Source of the DNA: Arthrobacter bambusae
Lineage (GTDB): Bacteria; Actinomycetota; Actinomycetes; Actinomycetales; Micrococcaceae
DNA: 64,000 bases
Direction: 5' to 3'
NCBI RefSeq assembly: GCF_030812595.1
Contig: NZ_JAUSSZ010000001.1
Span: 434,001 to 498,000 of the forward strand
Position numbers and translations under genes: made by a program. Every line of letters starts with the position of its first letter. The first letter of the stretch is position 1. Below, piece by piece: positions 8,314 through 16,829 of this stretch. Below the pieces are notes generated by a model, which was given only the letters and a program-made list of their open reading frames with translations, made no database searches and had not been told where the DNA came from.

Positions 8314-9682
8314 CGGCGCTTCCAGGCCCGGCCGCTACGAATGTCTCAAGAATGAAGGCCTTCTCCCGATAGACCGAGGCGGAGGGCCACCCCAAGCGTG
8401 CCCGTGCGGCGGCATGGACGCCGTCCCCATCCAGCGACCAGCCCGAAATCGGCCCGCGCCAATGGCACATCACCAACGTCCCGCCCGGCATGAGGGAATC
8501 CATTGTCTTTTCGAGCACGGCGTCCAACTCGGCGGGGGTCAAATAGTAGCCCACCTCAGAGATGACAATGAGGTCGAACCGGCCATCGGGCCATTGGGTG
8601 GGTACCGTCATGTGCGCTGTGGTGACTCCGGGGTGGCCGGCAAGGCGGGCAGCCGCCGATGCGAGGGCCTGGCCGCTGGCGTCCACGCAGAGAAGTTGCT
8701 CGCAGCGTCGGGCGAGTTCGACGCTCAGCACTCCCGTGGAGCAGCCCAGTTCGACGCCCCGGGCGTAGCGCGGATTGGGCAGCGCCGCCAGGGTCAAGGC
8801 GCGCTTGCGTTTCTCGTACCAACTGCTCGAATAGTCCCAAGGGTCGCTGGAGGCCGCGTGTACGGCGTCGAACACCCGTTCCGCGTCCGCCGCTGTGTTG
8901 CTGCCCCGCGGGGGAGTCCAAGCAAAGGTCTCCCACGTCCGCCGGAAGTGTTCGACGAAGCTTTCCTGCAGGAGTGCTTCGTCACCAGGCTCTCCTGAGA
9001 GCGGTTCCATCTGTGACCGGTGGGCCTGCAAGGCCTTGGACTTGGCCTGCCGGCTGCGCGGCGTCAGTTCCGATCGCACCCAGCGGCGCCATCGATCGTC
9101 AGAGGCGCTGGCCCAAAGCCAGTACCAGATGGGGTATTCGAGGAGCCCGTAGCCGCCTGCTTCGGCGAGTTGCGCGGCAACGGAACCGGCGACGTCATGA
9201 TCGGTGTGACCGTCGCCGCGCAAGGGAGCGACGAGCACTACGTCCGAAGGTGCGTTGACGCCGGCAGCGTTTCGGATGGCAGCGTCCAGCGCGTCGTGGA
9301 GTTCTGGGCGGTGATGTCCAAGCTGACCGTCGGGGAGGCGGAGGAACGTCCAGCGGCCGCCCAGGCCGAGCGCAGCCATCGCGTCCCCGAACTCGCGCAG
9401 CCGCAGCGCAGCCAACTCATCAGGCGAGGTGGTCGGCGAGTCCGGGTGCGAGGCCTCGCCCGCGCTGCACAGCACCACCGAGACAGCGGCCCCCAACTCC
9501 ACCAGCCGGGCAATGAGGCCACCCGCACCAAGCGTCTCGTCGTCGGGATGGGCGGCGAGCACGACGACGGTTCGCTCGGCCAGTTCGGCGTCGTCCAGCG
9601 GGAACTCGGGCAACGAGCCGATCCCGGCCTGAAGCCACTCGACCTCGGCCGTACCTGCATCGGCGTGCGTAAAAGTCACCAC
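8300..9682 (-). CDS. Bifunctional PIG-L family deacetylase / SAM-dependent methyltransferase
   Basis: This fusion of 460 residues has an N-terminal LmbE/PIG-L domain with the zinc-binding AAHPDDETLG (residues 43-52) and a later His in GDGHTDHDVAG. Such enzymes remove N-acetyl groups from N-acetylglucosamine conjugates, as MshB and GlcNAc-PI deacetylase do. The C-terminal third is a class I methyltransferase of NodS type with the SAM motif GVELGCSTGVLSVELA around residue 310. The architecture implies successive deacetylation and methylation of one amino-sugar product, with the neighbouring GT2 adding or receiving sugar. Two adjacent GTG codons (9682, 9679) can start translation; the second gives a 4-bp GTGA overlap with the upstream gene stop. 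Cytoplasmic; substrate unknown. Confidence 0.88.
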   Translation of the reverse strand: MVTFTHADAGTAEVEWLQAGIGSLPEFPLDDAELAERTVVVLAAHPDDETLGAGGLIARLVELGAAVSVVLCSAGEASHPDSPTTSPDELAALRLREFGDAMAALGLGGRWTFLRLPDGQLGHHRPELHDALDAAIRNAAGVNAPSDVVLVAPLRGDGHTDHDVAGSVAAQLAEAGGYGLLEYPIWYWLWASASDDRWRRWVRSELTPRSRQAKSKALQAHRSQMEPLSGEPGDEALLQESFVEHFRRTWETFAWTPPRGSNTAADAERVFDAVHAASSDPWDYSSSWYEKRKRALTLAALPNPRYARGVELGCSTGVLSVELARRCEQLLCVDASGQALASAAARLAGHPGVTTAHMTVPTQWPDGRFDLIVISEVGYYLTPAELDAVLEKTMDSLMPGGTLVMCHWRGPISGWSLDGDGVHAAARARLGWPSASVYREKAFILETFVAAGPGSADARA

Positions 9683-10800
9683 GCGCTTTCCCCCTTCAGG
9701 ACCAGGGAACCGAGTTGGGCGTCGTCGCGCTGGCCGTGATGTTGCCGGACGTAGATTCGAAGATCGGAAACCCGCTTCGCATGGCGCTCATCCCGGGCGA
9801 GCGGGCCCGGACCCAGGTTCTCGCCGACAGCTTCCTGAATTCTTTCCACTATGGCAGCCACGTTCCCCCTGACCCGCAACGCGTGTGCCCACGCGCCGTC
9901 GGAATCTTCCCGATCGCCGAGGGTGCCGCCGTCGATCCCGGCAGCTGCGCCGCGGAGCAATTCGAATCCTGAAGCGAGCAAGCGGTCCGCTTCACCAAGG
10001 CCTGAAAGCGCGATCTGGTCCGGTTCCCGCCGCCCGAGGGCGTCCCTGAACGTACGGACCAGGCCGACGGCTCCGCCTAGCCAGCATGCGGCGACGCCGA
10101 TGCCTCCCCAGGCAAAACCGGGCCGTTCAAAATACCAGCCCGGCTCGCCGACGGGGACAGCGGGGACGTCCGTGAAATGAACCGTACCGCTAGGAATTTC
10201 GCGAAGCCCGTGGCTGATCCACAGCGGTTCTTCGACCTCCACTCCAGGGGAGCGCAAGTCGACGGCGAATGCCTGGCGGCTGCCCGACTGGGTCTTCGCG
10301 GTGACGATTGCATGGTCGAGGTAGCCCGCCAAGGAACACCATGGCTTCGAGCCTGAAAGCGTCACACCGGACGCCCCCGAGACGCCGGCAGTGGCAGCGG
10401 GGCCGGTCGCTCCGGGACGTGAAGCCGGGCGGATGCCGTGCGCCTCGAGGACATGGGCCGGGCCCTCAGCGGCGAAGACTCCCCACGTTCCGTTGAATAA
10501 CGCCTGCTGGCCCGCTTGCTTCAGGATCGCGCCGGCGTCCAGGTGTGGTTCGAAGACGCGCGCAGCAGCAACGTCCACGGCCGCCAGCGAGGCCAGGATT
10601 TCCCACAGCCGGGCCGTCTGACCTTCGCCGGGAGCCGGCGCCGTCCGGCCTGTCGACTCCGCGAGTGCCAGGAGGGCGGGGACATCGCCTATCCGCTCTT
10701 CGGCCTGCGATAACAGGAGTTCGACGTCGTCAGGCAGCGGATCTTTCCCAAGCCGCACGCCTTTGCTGGTGTTGTCCTTTGACGGGCGGTGCCTGCCCAT
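9676..10800 (-). CDS. Acyl-CoA dehydrogenase-like flavoprotein
   Basis: This 374-residue protein is recognisable as an acyl-CoA dehydrogenase relative by its middle beta-domain, with FNGTWGVFAAEGP and VTLSGSKPWCSLAGYLDHAIV, and a helical C-terminal domain. It is short for the family and heavily diverged, and I cannot identify the usual catalytic glutamate. It may act on a carrier-bound or sugar-linked acyl group rather than a fatty acyl-CoA. ATG at 10800 has GGAGG six bases upstream; a longer in-frame start at 10878 is less likely. It is the first gene of the operon with the deacetylase/methyltransferase and GT2 genes, with end-to-start overlaps throughout, so it probably serves the same pathway. 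Confidence 0.75.
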   Translation of the reverse strand: MGRHRPSKDNTSKGVRLGKDPLPDDVELLLSQAEERIGDVPALLALAESTGRTAPAPGEGQTARLWEILASLAAVDVAAARVFEPHLDAGAILKQAGQQALFNGTWGVFAAEGPAHVLEAHGIRPASRPGATGPAATAGVSGASGVTLSGSKPWCSLAGYLDHAIVTAKTQSGSRQAFAVDLRSPGVEVEEPLWISHGLREIPSGTVHFTDVPAVPVGEPGWYFERPGFAWGGIGVAACWLGGAVGLVRTFRDALGRREPDQIALSGLGEADRLLASGFELLRGAAAGIDGGTLGDREDSDGAWAHALRVRGNVAAIVERIQEAVGENLGPGPLARDERHAKRVSDLRIYVRQHHGQRDDAQLGSLVLKGESAW

Positions 10801-10988
10801 TTCTGCCTCCGCATCGCCTCGATCAACCGATTCCCTGCCGCTAATACTAAGCAGCCTTATTACCAGCTGGCCAGCCAACCCACCGATTGACGGACCTGTT
10901 GCCAGATCAGTCAGCGGGCTGACTGTCTGTAGTGAAGGTCCGAAACCACGCGATGCGCATTCAAGCGTCCGGGACCCGCCGGAGAACC

Positions 10989-11477
10989 CAGCACATCCAA
11001 GCCGCCGAAGGCCTCGACGGCCTTTTCCACGAGCGCCTGCAGACCCCCGACCGAACTGACGTCCACTTCCAGTCCGACGGCTTTCCCGCCGGCCGCCTTG
11101 ACGCGGGCGATCAGGGACGAGGTCTCCTCCGGGTGCGCCACGTAGTCGATGACGATGTTGGCGCCCGCGGCCGCGGCGGCGAGCACGATCGCCTCGCCGA
11201 TTCCACTGTTGCCGCCCGTCACGATGACTGTCTTGTCCTTCAGCAGCATGGCTGTTGTTCCGTCATGTTGCCGCCGCGGCCTTGGCGGATGAACTGTTTC
11301 GCCGCCAGCTGGGTGCCGAAGAACGCGCTCTTGAGGTTGATGTCTAGTACTTTCTGGAATTGCTCTTCAGAGGTCTCCAGCACGGAGGTCCGCGTTTCGA
11401 TGCCCGCGTTGTTGACCATGACCTCGACCTCGGTCTTCGTCGATGGCGGCTTCATGGAAGGAAGCGTCGGCCTGTAA
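10989..11477. pseudogene. Scrambled short-chain dehydrogenase/reductase (three displaced fragments)
   Basis: Three pieces of one SDR gene lie here in an impossible order. The N-terminal Rossmann part (starts MLLKDKTVIVTGG, ends FGGLDVL) is on the minus strand at 10989-11249. The next part of the protein (starts MVNNAGIETRTS, ends QGRGGN) is also on the minus strand but upstream of the first, at 11267-11422. The extreme C-terminus (SVFVDGGFMEGSVGL, stop at 11475-11477) is on the plus strand. The N and middle pieces would join exactly (GGLDV + MVNNAG), so they come from one gene. The central 100 or so residues with the catalytic Tyr-x3-Lys are absent. No functional enzyme can be made. Repeated small inversions or an assembly artefact could produce this. 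Confidence 0.8.
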
Positions 11478-11506
11478 GCGCGTCAACAAGGGGCTCGCCG
11501 CTGAAA

Positions 11507-12778
11507 TCATGCCTTCTCGTCATGCCTTGCGGTAGCAAGCTTGGACCGGACCCGGACGAGAGGTGCGTGCGGATCCTGCGGTTGGGGAATCGCCGCGAGA
11601 GCGAACTGGTCAATGACACCGGGCCGGAAGACGAGGCACTCCGTCGAGCCGCCGAACTGGAAGTACCCCAGTTCGTCGCCCTTGTTCACATGGTGGCCCG
11701 GGACGATCTCCGGATCGATGACGCAGGAAGAGACCTCGACCATGCCCACCGGGATCACTGCCATGAGGCCGATAACGGGATCGTCGGCCTGGATCAGGAT
11801 GATCGCGCGGGCCGCGACATGGGCAAGATAGGACTGCGAGAAGATCGGCTCGACGGCGTCGGCGCCCTCTGAGTCGGCCTCGGAGAAATACGTGCCGTCC
11901 TTGAGGTACGCCCGCACGATCGTTCCGGCGACGGGAGCGTGCCACCGGTGATAGTTCAGCGCACTCAGGAACGCCTGGTACACCGTTCCGCCCACGAACT
12001 GATCCACCGACTCGTCCCGGGCGAGCAGGTCCTCGAGTGAGTAGGGCTGGTTCTTGACCCAGAACCGGCTCTGGCGTTGAACGTCGGAGCTGATCTTGTA
12101 GGGGGTCGACTCGCAGGCGCTGACGATGACTTTGTCGTCGTCGGGTGCGGCGATGGGCCTGGAGGTCGCGGTGAGCCGGCGGGTGAAGAAATCGTTCCAC
12201 GACGTGAAGCCCCAGTGCTCGGCGTCTGCATCGTATTGATAGTCGTCCATCCCGACAACTTGCCGCGCCTTCTCCGACATCCAGCCGGAGGGCGAGTCAT
12301 TCAGCACATAAAGGGAGTCCGCGCTGCTCAGGAACTCGCACCACGCATTCAGTACCTTGCGGAACATGGCGACGATCCTGGGGTCGCGGTGGGCCGCAAA
12401 TCCCGCCTCGGTTCCCATGGTCCAATCAAGGATCGCTGTCAACGGTGTGGTGACCATGCCGCCTTCGCTGAACTCCGGGGCGGTTGTCAGGACCTCGTTG
12501 ATCAGCAGGAGCATCTGGTCAACGCTCGTGAGATGCCGTTTGCGGTAGGGCTTCGACTGCGGAACCTGCTCGATCATCCCCGTCATGTAGAGGCGGACAA
12601 CCGGATCGCTGGCAATCAGTTCCTTGAACTCCGTGATCACGGGATGCAGGGGGGCATCCTCGCCCCGGGCCTCGGCCCGTTCCCGGTGACCGGCAATCCA
12701 TTCCTCTAGCTCATCTTGTCGCTCGGGCAGCCAGCCACCCAGTCGTCGGACACGGTCGGATGAAGCGTTGATTGTCAT
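11507..12778 (-). CDS. Phosphatidylserine decarboxylase-family (PsiD-like) pyruvoyl decarboxylase
   Basis: This 423-residue protein has an N-terminal PSD-associated domain (segment WLPERQDELEEW through IEQVPQ), found in PsiD-type amino acid decarboxylases. A PSD core follows with ALNYHRWHAPVAG, and a C-terminal GGST (376-379) matches the LGST/GSSS autocleavage motif, Ser378 being the predicted pyruvoyl precursor. There are no membrane helices, so a soluble amino acid is a likelier substrate than phosphatidylserine; aromatic L-amino acids are the precedent. ATG at 12778 opens the conserved region, but its ribosome site is weak. It lies 74 bp downstream of, and on the same strand as, the D-serine dehydratase-like gene, probably in one transcript. 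Confidence 0.85.
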   Translation of the reverse strand: MTINASSDRVRRLGGWLPERQDELEEWIAGHRERAEARGEDAPLHPVITEFKELIASDPVVRLYMTGMIEQVPQSKPYRKRHLTSVDQMLLLINEVLTTAPEFSEGGMVTTPLTAILDWTMGTEAGFAAHRDPRIVAMFRKVLNAWCEFLSSADSLYVLNDSPSGWMSEKARQVVGMDDYQYDADAEHWGFTSWNDFFTRRLTATSRPIAAPDDDKVIVSACESTPYKISSDVQRQSRFWVKNQPYSLEDLLARDESVDQFVGGTVYQAFLSALNYHRWHAPVAGTIVRAYLKDGTYFSEADSEGADAVEPIFSQSYLAHVAARAIILIQADDPVIGLMAVIPVGMVEVSSCVIDPEIVPGHHVNKGDELGYFQFGGSTECLVFRPGVIDQFALAAIPQPQDPHAPLVRVRSKLATARHDEKA

Positions 12779-12852
12779 AGTGCGGAGCCTACGCCCCTCC
12801 GAACCGGGACGCGAGGAAGGACCCGCGGGCCGGGGAGGCCCAGGATCACCAC

Positions 12853-13971
12853 CTAGAAGACCGGCCGCCAGGTCTCGACGGCGCCATCGCGGACTGCCAC
12901 TACCTCGCGCCAGCGGTCGAACACCGAACAAGGATGGGAGATGCCCAGGTCCACGACATCGCCGACCTGCAGGCCTTCGGCGTCGTCCACGATGGCGTGG
13001 TGGTCAAACAGGCGGGTCAGTGTCGCGCCGGCCCCGGAGGCCAGGAGGGCCCCGTTACGGTACCGGGAAACGATCACCGGCAGCCCGGCGTCGTACGCCA
13101 ACTCGCGCTTGCCCGCGTTCAGGATTACGCGCCCCGCTTCGGGGGCCGAGATGACGAGTGCCCGAACCACCACGGCGGCGGTGAGGCCGGGGACTGGCGA
13201 GACGCTCTGGTAGGTGCCGTGGTCGTGCACCACGTAGCAGCCTGACCGGAGCACGTTGACGGAGGCGGTGCGCGGCAGGAACGCCGCCGCACGGTCCTGG
13301 AACGCAGAGCCCCCGTTGCTGAATACCGGCAGCTCCACTTCGAATGTCGCGTGCAGTTCATCGAAAATGTCCCGGGCCAAGCGGCAGTGCGAATCGATCC
13401 CGGCCAGGTTTTCATCAGTCCGGGTGTTTGGCGCCACGCCCTCGTAGGCACTGACGCCAGCCAGCAGCAGCCCGCGGGCGGCACCAATCCCAGCGGCCAG
13501 GGGCCCGGCCTCGGCCGGGGTGCGGATCCCGGTTCGGCCGCCCGGGGTTCCGACGTCGATCAGCACCTTCAGTGGCCGCGGCGATTCTTCGAACACCTCG
13601 GCCATGGCCTGGACGCCTGCCGCCGAATCGGCCAGGCAGTAGATCTCCAACCCCGCGGAGGCCGCCAGCCAGCCACGCAACTGCTCAAGGTGGCCGGGGA
13701 ACAGCACCTCGTTCGCGATGAGGATCCGGGTAGCACCCCACTCGATGGCCTGCGCGGCCTGGGCGGTGGTCGCCACGGTCACGCCCCAGGAGCCGGGCAA
13801 CTGCCGGCGCACAATCTCACCCGTCATCGTGGTCTTGATGTGCGGGGCCAGCACCATGCCGCGGTCCCGTGTCCACGCCTCTTTGATGCCGATATTGCGC
13901 TCGACGGCGGCAACGTCCAGGAGCATCTGCGGCAAATTTTGGAGTGGGAGGGTGGCGTCAAGGTGCGGCAT
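12853..13971 (-). CDS. D-serine dehydratase / D-threonine aldolase-like PLP enzyme
   Basis: This 372-residue fold-type III PLP enzyme has an alanine racemase-like N-terminal barrel. The PLP lysine is Lys46 in LAPHIKTTM, and a phosphate-binding GTPGGRTGIR segment lies mid-barrel. The C-terminal domain has His and Cys in GISHPCSVFDRW, the metal-binding site typical of D-serine dehydratase and D-threonine aldolase. It would cleave or deaminate a D-beta-hydroxy amino acid in the cytoplasm, but aldolase and dehydratase cannot be told apart by eye. The ATG is at 13971. The decarboxylase gene follows 74 bp downstream on the same strand, suggesting a joint role in unusual amino acid metabolism. Confidence 0.87.
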   Translation of the reverse strand: MPHLDATLPLQNLPQMLLDVAAVERNIGIKEAWTRDRGMVLAPHIKTTMTGEIVRRQLPGSWGVTVATTAQAAQAIEWGATRILIANEVLFPGHLEQLRGWLAASAGLEIYCLADSAAGVQAMAEVFEESPRPLKVLIDVGTPGGRTGIRTPAEAGPLAAGIGAARGLLLAGVSAYEGVAPNTRTDENLAGIDSHCRLARDIFDELHATFEVELPVFSNGGSAFQDRAAAFLPRTASVNVLRSGCYVVHDHGTYQSVSPVPGLTAAVVVRALVISAPEAGRVILNAGKRELAYDAGLPVIVSRYRNGALLASGAGATLTRLFDHHAIVDDAEGLQVGDVVDLGISHPCSVFDRWREVVAVRDGAVETWRPVF

Positions 13972-14197
13972 GCGGTGCGTTCTTTCAGGACCGTTCGGGA
14001 AGGGGTGGGTACCGGGAAATCCTATCCGGGTTCAGTAAATAGAGAATTCTGGGCGGATCTCGGTGAATGACAAGTAGTGGCCACTCGGGCGGTAACCGGG
14101 CGGAATGAGTATGGTCATTGACGTGTCGGATCGTTCAGGCGAGTCGTCGTGCGGCTGGCTGCCACAAGCTGAGTTCAGGCCATAGGAGGTCACGATC

Positions 14198-14503
14198 ATG
14201 TCCGTCATCATTGCAACCAAGATTTCCGGCGACACGAGCGTTTTCGTCAAGTCCCTCGAGGAGCGTGCGGACGAGTACCGCCAGATGGGCGAGCGCGGCC
14301 GGGCGGCGGGCGCGATCCACCATCAGTTCGCGGTCGGGGACGGGTTTGTCCTCGTGGTCGACGAATGGGAATCGACAGAGGCATTCCAGAAGTTCTTTGG
14401 TAATCCCGAAATCCAGGCGTTCATCGGCTCGGCTGGCGGCGATCCCAATGTGGCGCCTGTAATCACGGTGGCGGAAGCTATCGACTCCGCGGACAAGTAC
14501 TAG
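14198..14503 (+). CDS. Small dimeric alpha-beta barrel-like protein, function unknown
   Basis: This 101-residue protein has an alternating strand/helix pattern: MSVIIATKISG, FVKSLEERADEYRQMGE, AIHHQFAVGDGFVLVVDEWES, then a helix rich in phenylalanine. It resembles small antibiotic-biosynthesis monooxygenase-like (ABM/EthD-type) proteins, usually cytoplasmic dimers that bind small ligands. The segment AIHHQFAVGDGF is the best-conserved-looking part. A perfect AGGAGG lies seven bases before the ATG. The stop codon sits inside an 18-bp tandem duplication (14496-14531), so a second in-frame TAG follows six codons after the first. No enzymatic function is assigned. Confidence 0.75.
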   Translation: MSVIIATKISGDTSVFVKSLEERADEYRQMGERGRAAGAIHHQFAVGDGFVLVVDEWESTEAFQKFFGNPEIQAFIGSAGGDPNVAPVITVAEAIDSADKY

Positions 14504-14531
14504 CTGAAAATCCAGTACTAGCCGAAAATCC
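14496..14531. repeat. Two tandem 18-bp copies across a stop codon
   Basis: AGTACTAGCTGAAAATCC (14496-14513) is followed at once by AGTACTAGCCGAAAATCC (14514-14531), with one mismatch. The first copy holds the TAG stop of the 101-residue protein. Because the unit is a multiple of three, the second copy gives an in-frame backup TAG at 14519-14521. Confidence 0.95.
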
Positions 14532-14545
14532 GGGCCGGTCGCGGC

Positions 14546-14778
14546 ATGTCGGTCACCGTCAATCTGCAGACCGTTCGCCCGCGGAAGCTGGCCGCCGTCC
14601 GGCGCGAGGTCACACCGGACGATGTCCGCTCGGCATGGGGGCCTGCGGTGGCAAGGTCTGGGACTTCATCCGCAGTCAGCCCGGTTTGTGGACCGGCGGG
14701 CACAACATCTTCGTCTACGGGGATCCGAGGCCCGATCCCGCCGACACTGAAACGACGGTAGTGCACCTGCTGAAGTAG
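14546..14778 (+). pseudogene. GyrI-like/effector-binding domain protein, frameshifted
   Basis: The frame from ATG 14546 (MSVTVNLQTVRPRKLAAVRR) is coding-like up to AWGPA near 14650. The continuation (KVWDFIRSQPGLW, then HNIFVYGDP, ending VVHLLK at a TAG at 14776-14778) is in another frame. Joined, the product would be about 77 residues and resembles the GyrI-like/AraC effector-binding fold, whose members bind small molecules or gyrase. One base gained or lost in the run TGGGGGCC (near 14638-14645) would restore the frame, so a homopolymer sequencing error is as likely as a real mutation. No ribosome site is obvious; it lies 42 bp after the preceding gene. Confidence 0.6.
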
Positions 14779-14935
14779 AAAACGCCGCGCCTTGTGTTCT
14801 CCGCGGGACACGCCGGGGCCACATTTCGTCGAGTAGCCGGATCCGGCGCAATATGCCGAGCATAAGGGGCCCGCTGGTTCCCCGAATGCGCAGAGATGTC
14901 GCGCAATTAGGAAGCAGGCTTACTATGGTGGGAGT

Positions 14936-15418
14936 ATGCCGGACTTAAACGACTGGACGACTCCGCGGTTACTCTCAACTGCAGCCCGATTGGTCGAGCA
15001 TGCCTGGAATGAAGAGCTTGCCGTTCTGGGCTTAACCCATGCGGGGGTCATCGCGTTGGAAGTTCTCGATGCAGAAGGGTCCATGGTGCAGGCCCGGCTT
15101 TCAGCCAAAGTCAGGGTGCAGGCGCAGACCATGGGACAGACACTTTCGAGGCTGGAAGCGCACGGGCACATTTCCCGGGAACGTAGCCATCATGACGGCC
15201 GCTCCCAGCGGGTGGCTGTTTCCGAGTCGGGTAGGACGGCCCTCGTCAAGGCCCGGGCGCTTGACCGGAAACTGCCTCCCCGCGACGAAATCGGCGCGGA
15301 GGAACTGCGCGACAAGCTGGTGGTTGTTATCCGCTGGCTAGGGTCTGCCCGCTGGGGCGAAGAAGCGCCCGAGTCCGTGCCGACGGCAAGAGTAAAAAAT
15401 CTGCCCGAGCAGGGCTAG
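14936..15418 (+). CDS. MarR-family transcriptional regulator
   Basis: This 160-residue winged-helix protein has the MarR layout: N-terminal dimerisation helix (RLLSTAARLVEHAWNEELA), helix-turn-helix around residues 55-75 (AKVRVQAQTMGQTLSRLEAH), and a wing with the typical HDGRSQRVAVSESG. MarR proteins are dimeric repressors released by phenolic ligands or oxidation; no cysteine suggests a redox switch here. ATG 14936 follows GGTGGGAG. Its target is unclear: the 157 bp upstream hold its own promoter but no divergent gene, and the next gene downstream is convergent. Self-regulation is the simplest guess. Confidence 0.88.
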   Translation: MPDLNDWTTPRLLSTAARLVEHAWNEELAVLGLTHAGVIALEVLDAEGSMVQARLSAKVRVQAQTMGQTLSRLEAHGHISRERSHHDGRSQRVAVSESGRTALVKARALDRKLPPRDEIGAEELRDKLVVVIRWLGSARWGEEAPESVPTARVKNLPEQG

Positions 15419-15568
15419 GGTGCGTGGAAGCTGAATGGACACCACTCGACGCGCCAGTGCGCAGGACCTCCACAGGGCGGCGGCCGAGCTCCTCCGGCTC
15501 AACGATCTGGGCACCATGACCACCGCGGCGCCCAGCCTTTACCCCCATATGTGGAGCCGGCGCGCCCG

Positions 15569-16648
15569 TCACCAACCGCCTCTTGTGGGCGTATGTCCCT
15601 TGCGGGCATCGTCGGGCATTGCCATTTCGGCACGCAGGCCCAAGAGCCGGATCGGACGGCCCGCCTCGATTCCGGCGGCGAGGTCCAGGGCCCGCGCGAG
15701 GATTTCGTCCCGGTCGAATGTCTCCGGAATCTTCTTCCCCTGGGTCGTGGTGGAAAACGGCGCATACCGGACCTTCAGGGTCAGCCCAATGACAGGCCGT
15801 CCTTCGGCCACAACATCTTCAAGGACACGCTCCGCCAGCTCCCGCACGGCGTCCGCCACCTGGTTGGGATCGATCAAGTCCTGCTGGAAGGTGGTCTCGC
15901 GGCTATGCCCGCGGGCAACCCAAGGGGTGTCATCCACCACGCTGGCGCCGTCGCCTCGTCCAAGTTGCGCGTACCACGGACCCATCTTGGGGCCGAACTC
16001 AGGGACCAGGTCCTGGGGGTCGGACGCGGCGAGCTCGGCGACCGTGCCGATACCGTGTTTGGCCAGCCGGGCCGCCACCCTGGTGCCGACGCCCCACAGG
16101 TCCTTCGTGGGCCGGCCGCCCATGACGTCGAGCCAGTTTCCGGCGGTGAGGCGGAAGACGCCGGCCGGTTTGCCGAACCCCGTGGCTACTTTGGCCCGGA
16201 CCAGGGTATCGCCGATGCCCACGCTGCAATGCAGCCGCGTTCGCTCAAGGACGGCGGCCTGTAGCCGCCGGGCGTAAGCCTCCGGATCCTCCGTCTCGAC
16301 CCCGACGAAGGCTTCGTCCCAACCCAGCACCTGCACTGTCGCGCCGGGCTGTGCGCGCAGGGTAGCCATGACGGTTTCGGACGCCGCGAGGTAGGCCTCC
16401 TGATCGACGGGCAAGATCACGGCGTCGGGCACCTTCCGGGCGGCAATGCGCAAGGGCATTCCCGAACCCACTCCGAACGCCCGAGCCTCGTAAGACGCCG
16501 TCGACACGACCGCCCGTTCCGTGGGGTCGCCCCGACCGCCGACAATGACCGGCTTGCCCGCAAGCTCCGGCCGCCGGAGCACTTCGACCGCCGCGACGAA
16601 CTGGTCGAGATCGACGTGCAGCACCCACGGGATTGCGGTGATTCCCAT
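15569..16648 (-). CDS. dinB: Y-family DNA polymerase IV, DinB2-like
   Basis: This 359-residue translesion polymerase has catalytic acidic residues Asp13 (HVDLDQF), Asp111 and Glu112 (LGWDEAFVGV), and a helix-hairpin-helix in LWGVGTRVAARLAKHGIGTV. A little-finger domain occupies the C-terminal third. The motif order and the tryptophan before the DE pair match mycobacterial DinB2 rather than classical DinB1. The steric-gate position, normally Phe or Tyr, is Val18; M. smegmatis DinB2 has Leu there and readily incorporates ribonucleotides, so this enzyme may too. There is no C-terminal beta-clamp-binding tail. ATG 16648 fits conserved start MGITAIPWVLHVDLD; upstream in-frame codons are not conserved. 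Confidence 0.9.
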   Translation of the reverse strand: MGITAIPWVLHVDLDQFVAAVEVLRRPELAGKPVIVGGRGDPTERAVVSTASYEARAFGVGSGMPLRIAARKVPDAVILPVDQEAYLAASETVMATLRAQPGATVQVLGWDEAFVGVETEDPEAYARRLQAAVLERTRLHCSVGIGDTLVRAKVATGFGKPAGVFRLTAGNWLDVMGGRPTKDLWGVGTRVAARLAKHGIGTVAELAASDPQDLVPEFGPKMGPWYAQLGRGDGASVVDDTPWVARGHSRETTFQQDLIDPNQVADAVRELAERVLEDVVAEGRPVIGLTLKVRYAPFSTTTQGKKIPETFDRDEILARALDLAAGIEAGRPIRLLGLRAEMAMPDDARKGHTPTRGGW

Positions 16649-16829
16649 AAGCGCCCCCTTGCACGAACGGCCAGCCGAGACCGCCCTCCGCTTTGACGTC
16701 GAGGAGGATATCGCGGAATCGACATCCACACGCCTATCTTTCGGCGCGCGCTGCGCGAAGGCAAGAGCTTGCCCGAAAGCTACCAATTCAATGGACTGGT
16801 GCTTGGTGCTTCGAGTTGGACGTCGTTGC

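Noticed and set aside
10741..10878. Longer start of the acyl-CoA dehydrogenase-like gene at 10878
   Set aside because: ATG 10800 has a well-placed GGAGG and fits the family length better.
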